A program made the translations under genes and the position numbers. The notes under the pieces were generated by a model. The model saw only the letters and a program-made list of their open reading frames with translations, did not search any database and had not been told where the DNA came from. Below are positions 53,800 to 61,737 of a stretch of DNA of 64,000 nucleotides, piece after piece (within the stretch, counting starts at the first letter, position 1; the number at the start of each line of letters is the position of its first letter). The stretch covers positions 620,001 to 684,000 of the forward strand of contig NZ_AUHG01000011.1 in NCBI RefSeq assembly GCF_000423065.1, written 5' to 3'. The DNA comes from Christiangramia echinicola DSM 19838. Lineage in GTDB: Bacteria; Bacteroidota; Bacteroidia; Flavobacteriales; Flavobacteriaceae.

Positions 53800-55338
53800 A
53801 TGCTGGTAAAGGTATTTGGCAGTGCGGTTTATGGGGTAGAAGCCACTACGATCACTGTAGAAGTTAATGTGGCATCAGGGATTGGATATCATTTGGTTGG
53901 TCTTCCAGATAATGCCGTAAAAGAATCCAGTTACAGGATCACCGCTGCACTTCAGAATAATAAATTCAAGCTGCCGGGTAAAAAGATCATTATTAATATG
54001 GCTCCGGCAGATCTTCGAAAAGAGGGTTCGGCCTATGACCTAACTTTTGCCTTAGGTATACTTGCCGCTTCAGGGCAGATAAAAGCAGAAAACATTTCAG
54101 AGTACCTAATAATGGGAGAACTTTCTCTTGATGGAAGTCTGCAGCCTATTCGTGGATCTCTTCCCATCGCTATCCAGGCTAAGAAAGAAGGATTTAAAGG
54201 TTTTATATTACCAGAGCAGAATGCCAGAGAAGCTGCTATAGTATCTGGCCTTGATGTGTATGGAGTGAATAATATAACCCAGGTAATAGATTTCTTTGAT
54301 AGAGATTTGGATCTTGAAAAAACGGTGATAAATACAAGAGAGACCTTCTTTAAAAGTTTAGATAATCTGGAACATGATTTTGCAGACGTTAAAGGGCAGG
54401 AGTCCATTAAACGCTGCATGGAAATAGCTGCAGCCGGCGGTCATAATATAATTCTTATTGGTCCGCCAGGTGCAGGAAAAACGATGCTCGCTAAGCGTCT
54501 GCCCACTATTTTACCGCCTATGACCTTACAGGAAGCTCTAGAAACTACTAAGATTCATAGTGTAGCAGGAAGGATCAGGGATAATATAGGATTAATGGCG
54601 CAAAGACCTTTTAGAAGCCCGCATCATACGATTTCTGATGTTGCATTGGTCGGAGGTGGAGCATACCCTCAACCGGGTGAGATTTCACTCTCACATAATG
54701 GTGTTCTATTTCTTGATGAATTACCAGAATTTAAAAGGGGTGTGCTGGAAGTTATGCGACAGCCCTTGGAAGACAGAGAGGTTACGATATCAAGAGCTAA
54801 ATTCACCGTAACCTATCCTTCCAGCTTCATGCTGGTAGCGAGTATGAATCCAAGTCCCGGAGGGTATTTCAATGACCCGGGGTCTCCGGTGACTTCTTCT
54901 CCTTATGAAATGCAAAGATATTTAAGCAAGATAAGTGGTCCGCTTTTAGATAGAATAGATATCCATATTGAAGTGACTCCTGTGCCTTTTGAAAAGTTAA
55001 GCGAGGAAAGAAAGGGAGAAAGTAGTATAAAGATCAGGGAAAGAGTTACCAGAGCCAGGGAAATTCAAACAAAACGCTTTGAAGCCCTGGAGCACATCCA
55101 TTATAACGCTCAAATGGGACCAAGGCAAATCCTTGAATTTTGTAAACTTGATGATGCATCCAAAAATCTGTTGAAAACTGCCATGGAACGTCTAAACCTT
55201 TCAGCCAGGGCCTATGATCGAATTTTAAAGGTTTCCAGGAGTATTGCAGATCTTGAAGGTAGTGAGGGGGTAAAAGGAGATCATATTAGCGAAGCCATTC
55301 AATATAGAAGTTTAGATCGCGAAGGCTGGCTTGCCTGA
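53800..55338 (+). CDS. yifB: YifB/ComM-family Mg-chelatase-like AAA+ ATPase
   Basis: The 512-residue protein has an N-terminal ribosomal-S5/Lon-C-like domain (about 1-170, with GIGYHLVGLPDNAVKESSYRI and MAPADLRKEGSAYDL), then a Mg-chelatase ATPase core with Walker A GPPGAGKT (221-228) and Walker B VLFLDELPE (302-310), then SMNPSPGGYFNDP, and a C-terminal helical domain (ARAYDRILKVSRSIADLEG). ComM is a hexameric helicase that promotes branch migration in natural transformation; the family is widespread in bacteria that are not known to be competent. Length is normal for the family. It is likely monocistronic. Confidence 0.95.
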   Translation: MLVKVFGSAVYGVEATTITVEVNVASGIGYHLVGLPDNAVKESSYRITAALQNNKFKLPGKKIIINMAPADLRKEGSAYDLTFALGILAASGQIKAENISEYLIMGELSLDGSLQPIRGSLPIAIQAKKEGFKGFILPEQNAREAAIVSGLDVYGVNNITQVIDFFDRDLDLEKTVINTRETFFKSLDNLEHDFADVKGQESIKRCMEIAAAGGHNIILIGPPGAGKTMLAKRLPTILPPMTLQEALETTKIHSVAGRIRDNIGLMAQRPFRSPHHTISDVALVGGGAYPQPGEISLSHNGVLFLDELPEFKRGVLEVMRQPLEDREVTISRAKFTVTYPSSFMLVASMNPSPGGYFNDPGSPVTSSPYEMQRYLSKISGPLLDRIDIHIEVTPVPFEKLSEERKGESSIKIRERVTRAREIQTKRFEALEHIHYNAQMGPRQILEFCKLDDASKNLLKTAMERLNLSARAYDRILKVSRSIADLEGSEGVKGDHISEAIQYRSLDREGWLA

Positions 55339-55380
55339 ATATCTTGAGTTTTAATTAACTAAACCTAACTGGCTTTTTTA

Positions 55381-55388
55381 TATTTTTG
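55381..55388 (+). promoter_or_regulatory. putative -7 box of the DUF2891-Nramp-like-pxp operon
   Basis: TATTTTTG matches TAnnTTTG, 66 nt before the first gene's ATG. The leader contains a small hairpin near 55415-55438 (TTTCCG...CGGAAA). No -33 TTG at the usual spacing. Confidence 0.4.
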
Positions 55389-55454
55389 GAAAGACCGTAA
55401 ATACCAATCTACGTTTTCCGGAAGTTTTTCTTCGGAAACCAACAACCTAAACTG

Positions 55455-56618
55455 ATGAAAAGATTTTTTCTTGTATTAATATGTCTTGTAATTTTTTCCT
55501 GTAAAGGAGATAAAGCTAAGGAAACCGAAATTAATGAAACCGATAATGATAGTTTAGATGTGGAAGGGCTCCTGCCAGAAGGACTTGCTGTTTCTGAACC
55601 TGTGATTCTTGACTTAGAAGAAGCAAATAAACTCGTAGAATTACCACTAAGTTGTATAAATACAGAATATCCAAATAAATTAGGACAGACACTCGAAAAT
55701 AAAGAAGCTTTAGGTGAGCCTCACGAATTACATCCTGCCTTTTATGGATGTTTTGATTGGCATTCATCAGTGCACGCACACTGGTCTCTGGTTAGCTTAT
55801 TAAAACAATTTCCAAAAATTGAAAGAAAAGAAGCGATTAGAGAAGCTCTACAAAATTCACTTTCAGCCCAGAATATCCAGGGTGAAATTAAGTATTTCGA
55901 ACGTAAGGAAAGCGGATCCTTCGAAAGGACTTATGGCTGGGCATGGTTACTTAAACTGCAAGAGGAACTTAACACTTGGGAAGATCCAATGGGCCAGGAG
56001 TTATCAGGTAATTTGCAACCTTTGACCGATCTTATTGTGCAAAAATATATACAGTTTTTACCTAAACTTAATTATCCTATAAGAGTAGGGGAGCATACTA
56101 ATACCGCATTTGGTCTTACTATGGCTTATGATTATGCTGAAACTACAAAAAATGAAAAATTACTGGAAACCCTTAAGAAAAGGGCTCAGGATTTTTATTT
56201 GAAAGATGATGACTGTCCTGTTACCTGGGAACCTGGAGGATATGATTTTCTATCACCTTGTCTTTCTGAAATTGATATTATGAGAAGGGTGTTGCCTAAA
56301 AATGCTTTTAGTTTATGGGTAGATGATTTTATGCCTCAGTTAAAGAATAAAGATTTTGAGATGGAAGTGGCCGAGGTTTCAGATAGAACCGACGGGAAAT
56401 TAGTGCATCTTGATGGTCTTAATTTTAGTCGTGCCTGGATATTCTATGGTCTGGCAAAGCAATACCCTGATAACTTCGGGCATCTAAAAAGCCTTGCCAA
56501 TGAGCATATCGCTTATTCCTTTCCTAATGTTGTAGGTGATAGTTATGAAGGAGGACACTGGCTTGGAACCTTCGCTATTTATGCTTTACAGGAAGCACAG
56601 ATGAATGTGAAGAAGTGA
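55455..56618 (+). CDS. DUF2891-family lipoprotein, first gene of the 5-oxoproline operon
   Basis: The 387-residue lipoprotein has lipobox LVIFSCKGDK (Cys16). The body matches DUF2891: an all-helical fold with the conserved stretch LHPAFYGCFDWHSSVHAHWSL, a GEHTNTAFGLTMAYDYA block, DDDCPVTWEPGGYDFLSPC, and the late histidine-rich LVHLDGLNFSRAWIFYGLAKQYP. Conserved His and Asp/Glu suggest an enzyme or zinc-binding site. The gene overlaps the Nramp-like gene by 4 bp (GTGA) and opens the operon with pxpABC, so a role at the membrane in 5-oxoproline or glutamyl-peptide release is a reasonable guess. The fold and reaction are not known to me. Confidence 0.8.
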   Translation: MKRFFLVLICLVIFSCKGDKAKETEINETDNDSLDVEGLLPEGLAVSEPVILDLEEANKLVELPLSCINTEYPNKLGQTLENKEALGEPHELHPAFYGCFDWHSSVHAHWSLVSLLKQFPKIERKEAIREALQNSLSAQNIQGEIKYFERKESGSFERTYGWAWLLKLQEELNTWEDPMGQELSGNLQPLTDLIVQKYIQFLPKLNYPIRVGEHTNTAFGLTMAYDYAETTKNEKLLETLKKRAQDFYLKDDDCPVTWEPGGYDFLSPCLSEIDIMRRVLPKNAFSLWVDDFMPQLKNKDFEMEVAEVSDRTDGKLVHLDGLNFSRAWIFYGLAKQYPDNFGHLKSLANEHIAYSFPNVVGDSYEGGHWLGTFAIYALQEAQMNVKK

Positions 56619-57835
56619 AAAAATTTTTAAAAAATCTCGGGCCCGGTATATTGGTTTCAGCGGCATTTATTGGGCCCGGAACTGTAACTATTTGTAGTAT
56701 AGCCGGGGTGAACTTCGGCTATACGCTATTATGGGCATTATTAATTTCAATATTTGCCTGTATTGTACTTCAGGAAATGTCGGCTCGTTTAGGTCTGATC
56801 TCCGGAAAAGGTTTAAGTGACTGCATCCGTGATGAAATGAAAAATCCTGTGATCAGGATCTTTATTCTATTTCTTATTTTCTCAGCCATTGTGATTGGTA
56901 ATGCGGCTTATGAAGCAGGGAATATCACCGGTGCAGTTTTGGGAGCCGAAGCTGTTTTTTCTTCGGTTAATTTTGAAATTGGTGCATTCAGCATCAATAT
57001 CTGGAGTTTAATAATAGGAGGGGTCGCTTTTTCTCTTCTTTACCTGGGGAGCTATAAAAAACTTGAAAAAGTATTTATAGCCCTGGTTCTCTTAATGAGT
57101 ATAGCTTTCATTTTAACAGCATTTCTAACTAAGCCTGATCTATCTGAGGTTTTAAAAGGATTTGTACCCGGATCTTTCGATTCTGGTCTGTTAACCATTA
57201 TAGCTCTGGTCGGGACTACGGTAGTTCCTTATAACCTTTTTCTACATGCTTCACTGGTAAGTGAAAAGTGGAGTGGTCCCAAATTTCTGGGAGCCGTTAG
57301 AAAGGAGCTGGTTTTTTCTCTTATGCTGGGTGGATTGGTGTCAATGGCTATAGTAGTATGTGCCGCAGCTTCAAATATTAGTAATATTGAAAGTGCTGCA
57401 GATCTTGCCGTAGGACTGGAACCATTATTTGGTAGTTCGGCTACTATTTTCCTTGCCGTAGGACTTCTGGCTGCCGGGATCACCTCTTCTATTACTGCTC
57501 CGCTTGCTGCAGCCTATGTTGTGCAAGGGTGCTTGGGATGGAAAGGAGGAATGCAGTCGGCTAAATTTAAAATGGTCTGGATGATCATTATAATTCTTGG
57601 AGTATTGTTTTCATCTCTAGGAGTAAAGCCGGTTGAAATTATACAATTTGCCCAAATTGCCAATGGCCTGGTGCTGCCAGTCATTGCGATTTTCTTATTT
57701 TGGATAGTGAACCAAAGATCTGTTTTAGGTAAGCACAGAAATAATTTTCTCCAAAACCTGATAGGGGGCGTAGTAATAACATTGGCAATTTTTCTAGGTG
57801 TGAAGTCTATTTTTAATGTAATTCAGAACTTATAA
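56615..57835 (+). CDS. Nramp-fold transporter lacking canonical metal-site residues (YcsG-like)
   Basis: The 406-residue inner-membrane protein has about 11 helices and the LeuT-type Nramp fold. In true Nramps helix 1 carries D-P-G-N and helix 6 carries M-P-H, which bind the metal. Here helix 1 reads FIGPGTVTICS (Gly20-Pro-Gly-Thr23) and helix 6 reads TTVVPYNLFLHAS (Val204-Pro-Tyr206), so Asp, Asn, Met and His are all replaced. Start is GTG at 56615, overlapping the DUF2891 stop as GTGA. Bacillus subtilis ycsG, also Nramp-like, lies in the ycsF-kip operon that encodes PxpABC homologues. I therefore infer an organic solute, perhaps 5-oxoproline, rather than manganese or iron. Confidence 0.8.
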   Translation: MKKFLKNLGPGILVSAAFIGPGTVTICSIAGVNFGYTLLWALLISIFACIVLQEMSARLGLISGKGLSDCIRDEMKNPVIRIFILFLIFSAIVIGNAAYEAGNITGAVLGAEAVFSSVNFEIGAFSINIWSLIIGGVAFSLLYLGSYKKLEKVFIALVLLMSIAFILTAFLTKPDLSEVLKGFVPGSFDSGLLTIIALVGTTVVPYNLFLHASLVSEKWSGPKFLGAVRKELVFSLMLGGLVSMAIVVCAAASNISNIESAADLAVGLEPLFGSSATIFLAVGLLAAGITSSITAPLAAAYVVQGCLGWKGGMQSAKFKMVWMIIIILGVLFSSLGVKPVEIIQFAQIANGLVLPVIAIFLFWIVNQRSVLGKHRNNFLQNLIGGVVITLAIFLGVKSIFNVIQNL

Positions 57836-57908
57836 GATCAGCCTTTAGAAGAATTTGATATCTAGTTATAGGGCGCATCTTACAGATTAAAAAAATAATT
57901 ATAAACAG

Positions 57909-58649
57909 ATGAAAAGGATGATTCATATTAATTGTGACCTTGGAGAAGGCGGAGATTTTGATGAGGAGCTTATGCCATTGATTTCTGCCTGTAATATTGC
58001 CTGTGGAGGTCATGCAGGTAATTTAGAAAGCATGCATAGAACCGTTAGACTGGCCATGGAGAATAATGTAGAAATTGGTGCCCATCCATCATATCCAGAT
58101 CGTAAGAACTTTGGCAGAAATCATCTCGAAATGTCTGCAGAAGATCTTAAGCTCTCCATAGAAGGTCAGGTTTTAAGTTTGAAACAGATCGCAGAATCTG
58201 AAGGCGGAAAAATGACTCATATTAAACTTCACGGTGCACTCTATAATGATGCCGCAAAAGATGAAAAAATTGCCCGGTTAATTGTTGAATGTCTCCAGGA
58301 TCTCGAGGATGATTTCAAGATATTTGTTCCTCTAAATTCCAAGATTTCTGAATTTGCGATGGGGAAATTCGACCTGGTTTTTGAGGCATTTGCAGACAGG
58401 AATTATAATGAAAATTTCAGCCTGGTTTCACGTTCTGAAGGGCATGCTTTGATCACCGAAAAAGAAGAGGTTTTTAAACATGTTTTCTCCCTATATAATG
58501 ATAGAAAAATCATCACCAATTCCGGTATTGAAATAGATGGAAAAGCTGATACTTTTTGTGTGCATAGTGACACTCCTTCTTCCCTGGAGATTATTCAATT
58601 TTTGCATAAAAAGTTTGCTGAAAAAGGAATAGGAGTAAAGAATACTTAA
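57909..58649 (+). CDS. pxpA: 5-oxoprolinase subunit A
   Basis: This LamB/YcsF-family protein of 246 residues with PxpB and PxpC hydrolyses 5-oxoproline (pyroglutamate) to glutamate using ATP. It has IHINCDLGEGGDFDEELMP, NIACGGHAGNLESMHRTVRLA, VEIGAHPSYPDRKNFGRNHL, THIKLHGALYNDAA and EAFADRNYNENFSLVSRSE, the conserved blocks of the PxpA TIM barrel. There is no signal peptide; it is cytoplasmic. It is 73 bp downstream of the Nramp-like gene, and its stop overlaps the pxpB start by one base (TAATG). The product glutamate feeds central nitrogen metabolism. Confidence 0.94.
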   Translation: MKRMIHINCDLGEGGDFDEELMPLISACNIACGGHAGNLESMHRTVRLAMENNVEIGAHPSYPDRKNFGRNHLEMSAEDLKLSIEGQVLSLKQIAESEGGKMTHIKLHGALYNDAAKDEKIARLIVECLQDLEDDFKIFVPLNSKISEFAMGKFDLVFEAFADRNYNENFSLVSRSEGHALITEKEEVFKHVFSLYNDRKIITNSGIEIDGKADTFCVHSDTPSSLEIIQFLHKKFAEKGIGVKNT

Positions 58650-59380
58650 TGTCAAAATATCCTCAAATATCACCACTTGGAGACCGCTCTATACTAATAG
58701 ATTTTGGTGGAGAAATTAGTTCTGGATCGCTGGAAAAAGTCCTTTTCTTTAAGAAAAAGATAGAAAAATCAAACTTTAAACAAAAGGTTGAGGTAATTAA
58801 TACATACAACTCGTTATTAATTAGTTACCTATTCACTATAGAAGATGTCTATGGAGAGGTTTTGCGCTTAAAAGGCCTCGTAAGGCAGGCTAATATACCA
58901 AAAAAATCGAACTATAAAATTTTTCAAATCCCGGTTTGTTATGACAAGGATTTTGGTCTCGATCTGGAGTATATTTCTAAAGCAAATAATCTCACCATAG
59001 AAGATATAATTGAACTTCACACAGCTCCTTTATATCAGATCTATTTTATAGGTTTCTTACCCGGTTTTTTATACCTGGGAGGTCTTGATAAAAGACTTCA
59101 TATTTCAAGAAAAAAATCACCCCGCAAATCTGTTGAAAAAGGTGCCGTTGGTATAGGTGAAAATCAAACAGGAATTTACCCGAAATCCAGTCCTGGAGGA
59201 TGGCAGATTTTAGGTAAAACTCCTATTGATTTATTCAATAAAAATGAAGATCCTCCAACTAAATTTTCAGCTGGTGATAAAATTAGATTTGTTGCTGTTT
59301 CTAAAAATGAATTTGTCGAAATTGAAAAGGAAATCGCAGATCAAAATTACACTTTGAAATTTGAAAATTATGAAGGCTGA
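58649..59380 (+). CDS. pxpB: 5-oxoprolinase subunit B
   Basis: The 243-residue KipI/AHS1-type protein has PQISPLGDRSILIDFGGEIS at the start, the conserved FLPGFLYLGGLDKRLHISRKKSPR block, and GAVGIGENQTGIYPKSSPGGWQILGKTPI near the C-terminus. It forms the 5-oxoprolinase complex with PxpA and PxpC; the Bacillus homologue KipI was first known as an inhibitor of kinase KinA. Start overlaps the pxpA stop by one base and its end overlaps pxpC by 11 bp, so all three subunits are translationally coupled. Confidence 0.94.
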   Translation: MSKYPQISPLGDRSILIDFGGEISSGSLEKVLFFKKKIEKSNFKQKVEVINTYNSLLISYLFTIEDVYGEVLRLKGLVRQANIPKKSNYKIFQIPVCYDKDFGLDLEYISKANNLTIEDIIELHTAPLYQIYFIGFLPGFLYLGGLDKRLHISRKKSPRKSVEKGAVGIGENQTGIYPKSSPGGWQILGKTPIDLFNKNEDPPTKFSAGDKIRFVAVSKNEFVEIEKEIADQNYTLKFENYEG

Positions 59381-60239
59381 AATTGAAATTTTACAACCAG
59401 GTTTGTTTTCAAGTATTCAGGATCTGGGTAGATTCGGATATCAAAAATATGGTGTCCCGGCTAGTGGTGTAATGGATAGATATGCTATGCGAATTTGTAA
59501 TTTGGTACTGGGTAATCCTGAAGACACCGGAGTGCTGGAATTTACCATGCAGGGGCCGCATTTAAAATTTACTGAGTCAACTTCAATTTCTATTAGTGGA
59601 GCAGATCTTTCTGCAAGCTTGAACGGAAATTTAATTCCGATGAACGAGCGTATTGAAATAAATGCTGGAGATGAGTTGAAATTTGGTAAGCCAAGGTCAG
59701 GTTTCCGTGCTTATATGGGAATCCTGGGCGGATTTATTTCTGAAGAGCTTATGGGTAGTAGTAGCTGGTATGAAGGTCTTACAGAGAATATCAGGTTGAC
59801 GAAGGGAATGAAGTTGCATTATTCCTCAGAGAATTTGGTAGAAGTTGATACTTACTCTTCCTTAAAAATTGAATCTGACTATGTGCTTTCCAAAGAAATA
59901 GAAGTTTATCCTGGACCTGAATATGATAAATTATCGGTAGACCAGCAGAAAACAATTTTTAATTCTGAATATACAATTGAAGAAACCAGTAATCGAATGG
60001 CGGTTCAATTTAAAGAAGATTTTGAAAATGAGCTGGAACCTATAATAACCGGTCCTGTAATGCCGGGAACCGTTCAATTAACACCTTCAGGAAAGCTAAT
60101 TCTACTTATGAGAGATTGCCAGACTACTGGTGGATACCCCAGGATATTACAGCTTTCGGAATATGGAATACAGGTATTAGCTCAAAAATTACCTGGAGAA
60201 AAGGTCGGCCTTTTTAGAAAAGAATATCCTAATTTCTAA
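59370..60239 (+). CDS. pxpC: 5-oxoprolinase subunit C
   Basis: The 289-residue KipA/AHS2-type protein (biotin-dependent carboxylase extension fold) is the third 5-oxoprolinase subunit. It has QPGLFSSIQDLGRFGYQKYG, the conserved VPASGVMDRYAMRI, and TQ/SGADLSASLNG blocks, with RDCQTTGGYPRILQLSEYG at the end. ATG 59370 is chosen over an in-frame TTG nine bases upstream: it gives the usual KAEIEILQPG start and a conventional 11-bp overlap with pxpB. A large hairpin at 60259-60336 follows its stop by 20 bp and probably terminates the operon. Confidence 0.94.
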   Translation: MKAEIEILQPGLFSSIQDLGRFGYQKYGVPASGVMDRYAMRICNLVLGNPEDTGVLEFTMQGPHLKFTESTSISISGADLSASLNGNLIPMNERIEINAGDELKFGKPRSGFRAYMGILGGFISEELMGSSSWYEGLTENIRLTKGMKLHYSSENLVEVDTYSSLKIESDYVLSKEIEVYPGPEYDKLSVDQQKTIFNSEYTIEETSNRMAVQFKEDFENELEPIITGPVMPGTVQLTPSGKLILLMRDCQTTGGYPRILQLSEYGIQVLAQKLPGEKVGLFRKEYPNF

Positions 60240-60258
60240 ATGTAAATTCATTAAACAT

Positions 60259-60336
60259 AAAAAAGTGCCACCGTGGTTTTATGTTATAGAAAAGACCCTA
60301 CTCAGAACTATAACAAACCTTGGTTAGCACTTTTTT
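60259..60336. terminator. large imperfect hairpin after pxpC (terminator, possibly a mobile palindromic repeat)
   Basis: AAAAAAGTGC (60259-60268) pairs with GCACTTTTTT (60327-60336). Inside, the arms continue imperfectly, with GTTATA (60283-60288) facing TATAAC (60309-60314) around a 20-nt apical loop. The T tract makes it a credible bidirectional terminator, but its 78-nt size and composite stem are unusual and resemble a REP or MITE-type unit. Confidence 0.65.
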
Positions 60337-60401
60337 GCCCCAAAACACTTTAGCTTTACTAAAATGACTGAAACAAATATAGGTTAGAAGATCAATGGTC
60401 A

Positions 60402-60421
60402 AAAGGGGAAATTTCCCCTTT
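60402..60421. promoter_or_regulatory. 20-bp perfect palindrome upstream of the 131-aa protein operon
   Basis: AAAGGGGAAATTTCCCCTTT is symmetric over all 20 bases. It is 83 bp before ATG 60505 and about 35 bp upstream of TATATTTT (60456-60463), a weak -7 box. The position suits an activator site, perhaps for the LuxR-type regulator at the end of the same gene run. Confidence 0.6.
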
Positions 60422-60504
60422 ATTCAGTCTGAAAGTAGAAATAGTTCTAAATAATTATATTTTTAACATTCAATTAATCAATTATTTAATTAGATCTGAT
60501 AATT

Positions 60505-60900
60505 ATGGGGCAAAGAATTCCTAAAGATGACGCTAAACGAATGTGTGAAAACTGGACAGGTTCCAAACAACCTGGTAATTCAAAGAGCCCGGGAAAGGCT
60601 ATTAGAAGTGCTGGATTTGAGGATACTTATGAAACCTGGTTTAGTGTAGATGAACTAGAAAAATATTTAAAGTACGTCAAGGATAAAATAAAGGATAATC
60701 CGGGTATTCGAATTTATTTTGGGAATTATGGTAAAAACATAGGGCCGGCCAATAATTCCTGTACTGTTTTTCTTGCTCCAACCAGAGGTGCCAGTGAAGA
60801 AAGGGTTGATGCTATAGAAAACGTGAACGATTATGATACAGATCCATATAATTCAGGAACAGGAAGAATTCCTCCTGCACCTTATGACCCGAATGCTTAA
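60505..60900 (+). CDS. uncharacterised soluble protein (131 aa)
   Basis: I do not recognise this protein. The 131 residues carry no signal peptide or membrane segment. An N-terminal hydrophilic part (MGQRIPKDDAKRMCENWTGS) is followed by an acidic-helical middle (about 40-70, ETWFSVDELEKYLKYVKDKI), a beta-like region with GIRIYFGNYGKNIG and TVFLAPT, and a Pro/Gly/Asn-rich acidic tail ending in PPAPYDPNA. It heads a plus-strand run with two seven-helix proteins and a two-component pair, under a perfect palindrome, which suggests it is controlled by or works with that module. Base composition matches its neighbours, so no recent transfer is evident. Confidence 0.7.
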   Translation: MGQRIPKDDAKRMCENWTGSKQPGNSKSPGKAIRSAGFEDTYETWFSVDELEKYLKYVKDKIKDNPGIRIYFGNYGKNIGPANNSCTVFLAPTRGASEERVDAIENVNDYDTDPYNSGTGRIPPAPYDPNA

Positions 60901-60962
60901 ATGAATTAAATTATAATAACTGTTCCTCTGCCGGTGAACGCCGTAGAGAAGTTTATCTTTAA

Positions 60963-61703
60963 ATGAAAGAATATCTTATTTATATTTTCGAAACGAAAAT
61001 TTATATTACTCATCTAATGGAATTAATTGCTGCCGTAGCAGGCAGCATTTTTCTCACAAAAACTAACCGGGAAAATTCTGATTATAAAATTTTCGTAAGA
61101 TTCTTATGGTCTGTCCTGTTAATAGATATACTTGGTGGATATGCCGCACTGGCGTATTTCAGTAACTACGAATTATTTGGATTCATAAAGGGAACACCAT
61201 TTGTTCGCAATGAATGGTACTTCAATATAGTAGAGGTTTATTTTATTCTTATATATACCTATCTTTTCCGTAGCCAATTATCTGGAAGAAGAATGAAATA
61301 TTTACTCAAATGGAGTATGATGGGTTATCTGATAATTGCAGTTCTAAATATGTATTTAAGTGATGATTTTTTTACTGGGGACCTTATGTTGAATGACATG
61401 TTAGGGGCTTTTTTGATCGTATTATCTGTATTCTTCTATTTTTTTGATATGATGATTAGTGATAAGGTACTTACCTTTTATAAAAATCTATTTTTTTACG
61501 TTGCCATAGGCGTTACCATTTCCTACCTGGTGAGGGTACCCATTAGTATATATGGAGCCTATTTCAATGAAAGGAATGATGCTTTTCTTGAATTGTTTTA
61601 TGACCTGGTAAGATATACTAACATTTTTATGTATTCCATGTTTGCTATGGGCTTTTATATGGATTATAGGTACAGGAAAAAATGGTTATTACAAAATACC
61701 TGA
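60963..61703 (+). CDS. seven-helix membrane protein, paralogue A
   Basis: The 246-residue protein has seven hydrophobic segments (about 20-35, 47-69, 86-103, 116-135, 140-162, 173-197 and 218-235) and no signal peptide. It starts MKEYLIYIFETKIYITHLME and ends in GFYMDYRYRKKWLLQNT. It is clearly related to the next gene: both share the N-terminal ETK(I/L)YI, a loop (K/D)(G/S)(T/S)PF(V/R)RN(E/V)W, a helix before KVLTFY/RILTFY, and GFYMDYR at the end. No known receptor or transporter family is evident to me. It lies in front of a kinase that has only one membrane helix, so a sensory or accessory role is possible. Confidence 0.7.
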   Translation: MKEYLIYIFETKIYITHLMELIAAVAGSIFLTKTNRENSDYKIFVRFLWSVLLIDILGGYAALAYFSNYELFGFIKGTPFVRNEWYFNIVEVYFILIYTYLFRSQLSGRRMKYLLKWSMMGYLIIAVLNMYLSDDFFTGDLMLNDMLGAFLIVLSVFFYFFDMMISDKVLTFYKNLFFYVAIGVTISYLVRVPISIYGAYFNERNDAFLELFYDLVRYTNIFMYSMFAMGFYMDYRYRKKWLLQNT

Positions 61704-61737
61704 TATCTTTACCGGTAACCGTTAATTCTGCGTTTGT

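Noticed and set aside
60954-60961. TATCTTTA directly before the first seven-helix gene as a promoter
   Set aside because: It ends one base before the ATG, so transcription would start inside the gene; more likely chance, with the gene expressed from the upstream operon promoter.
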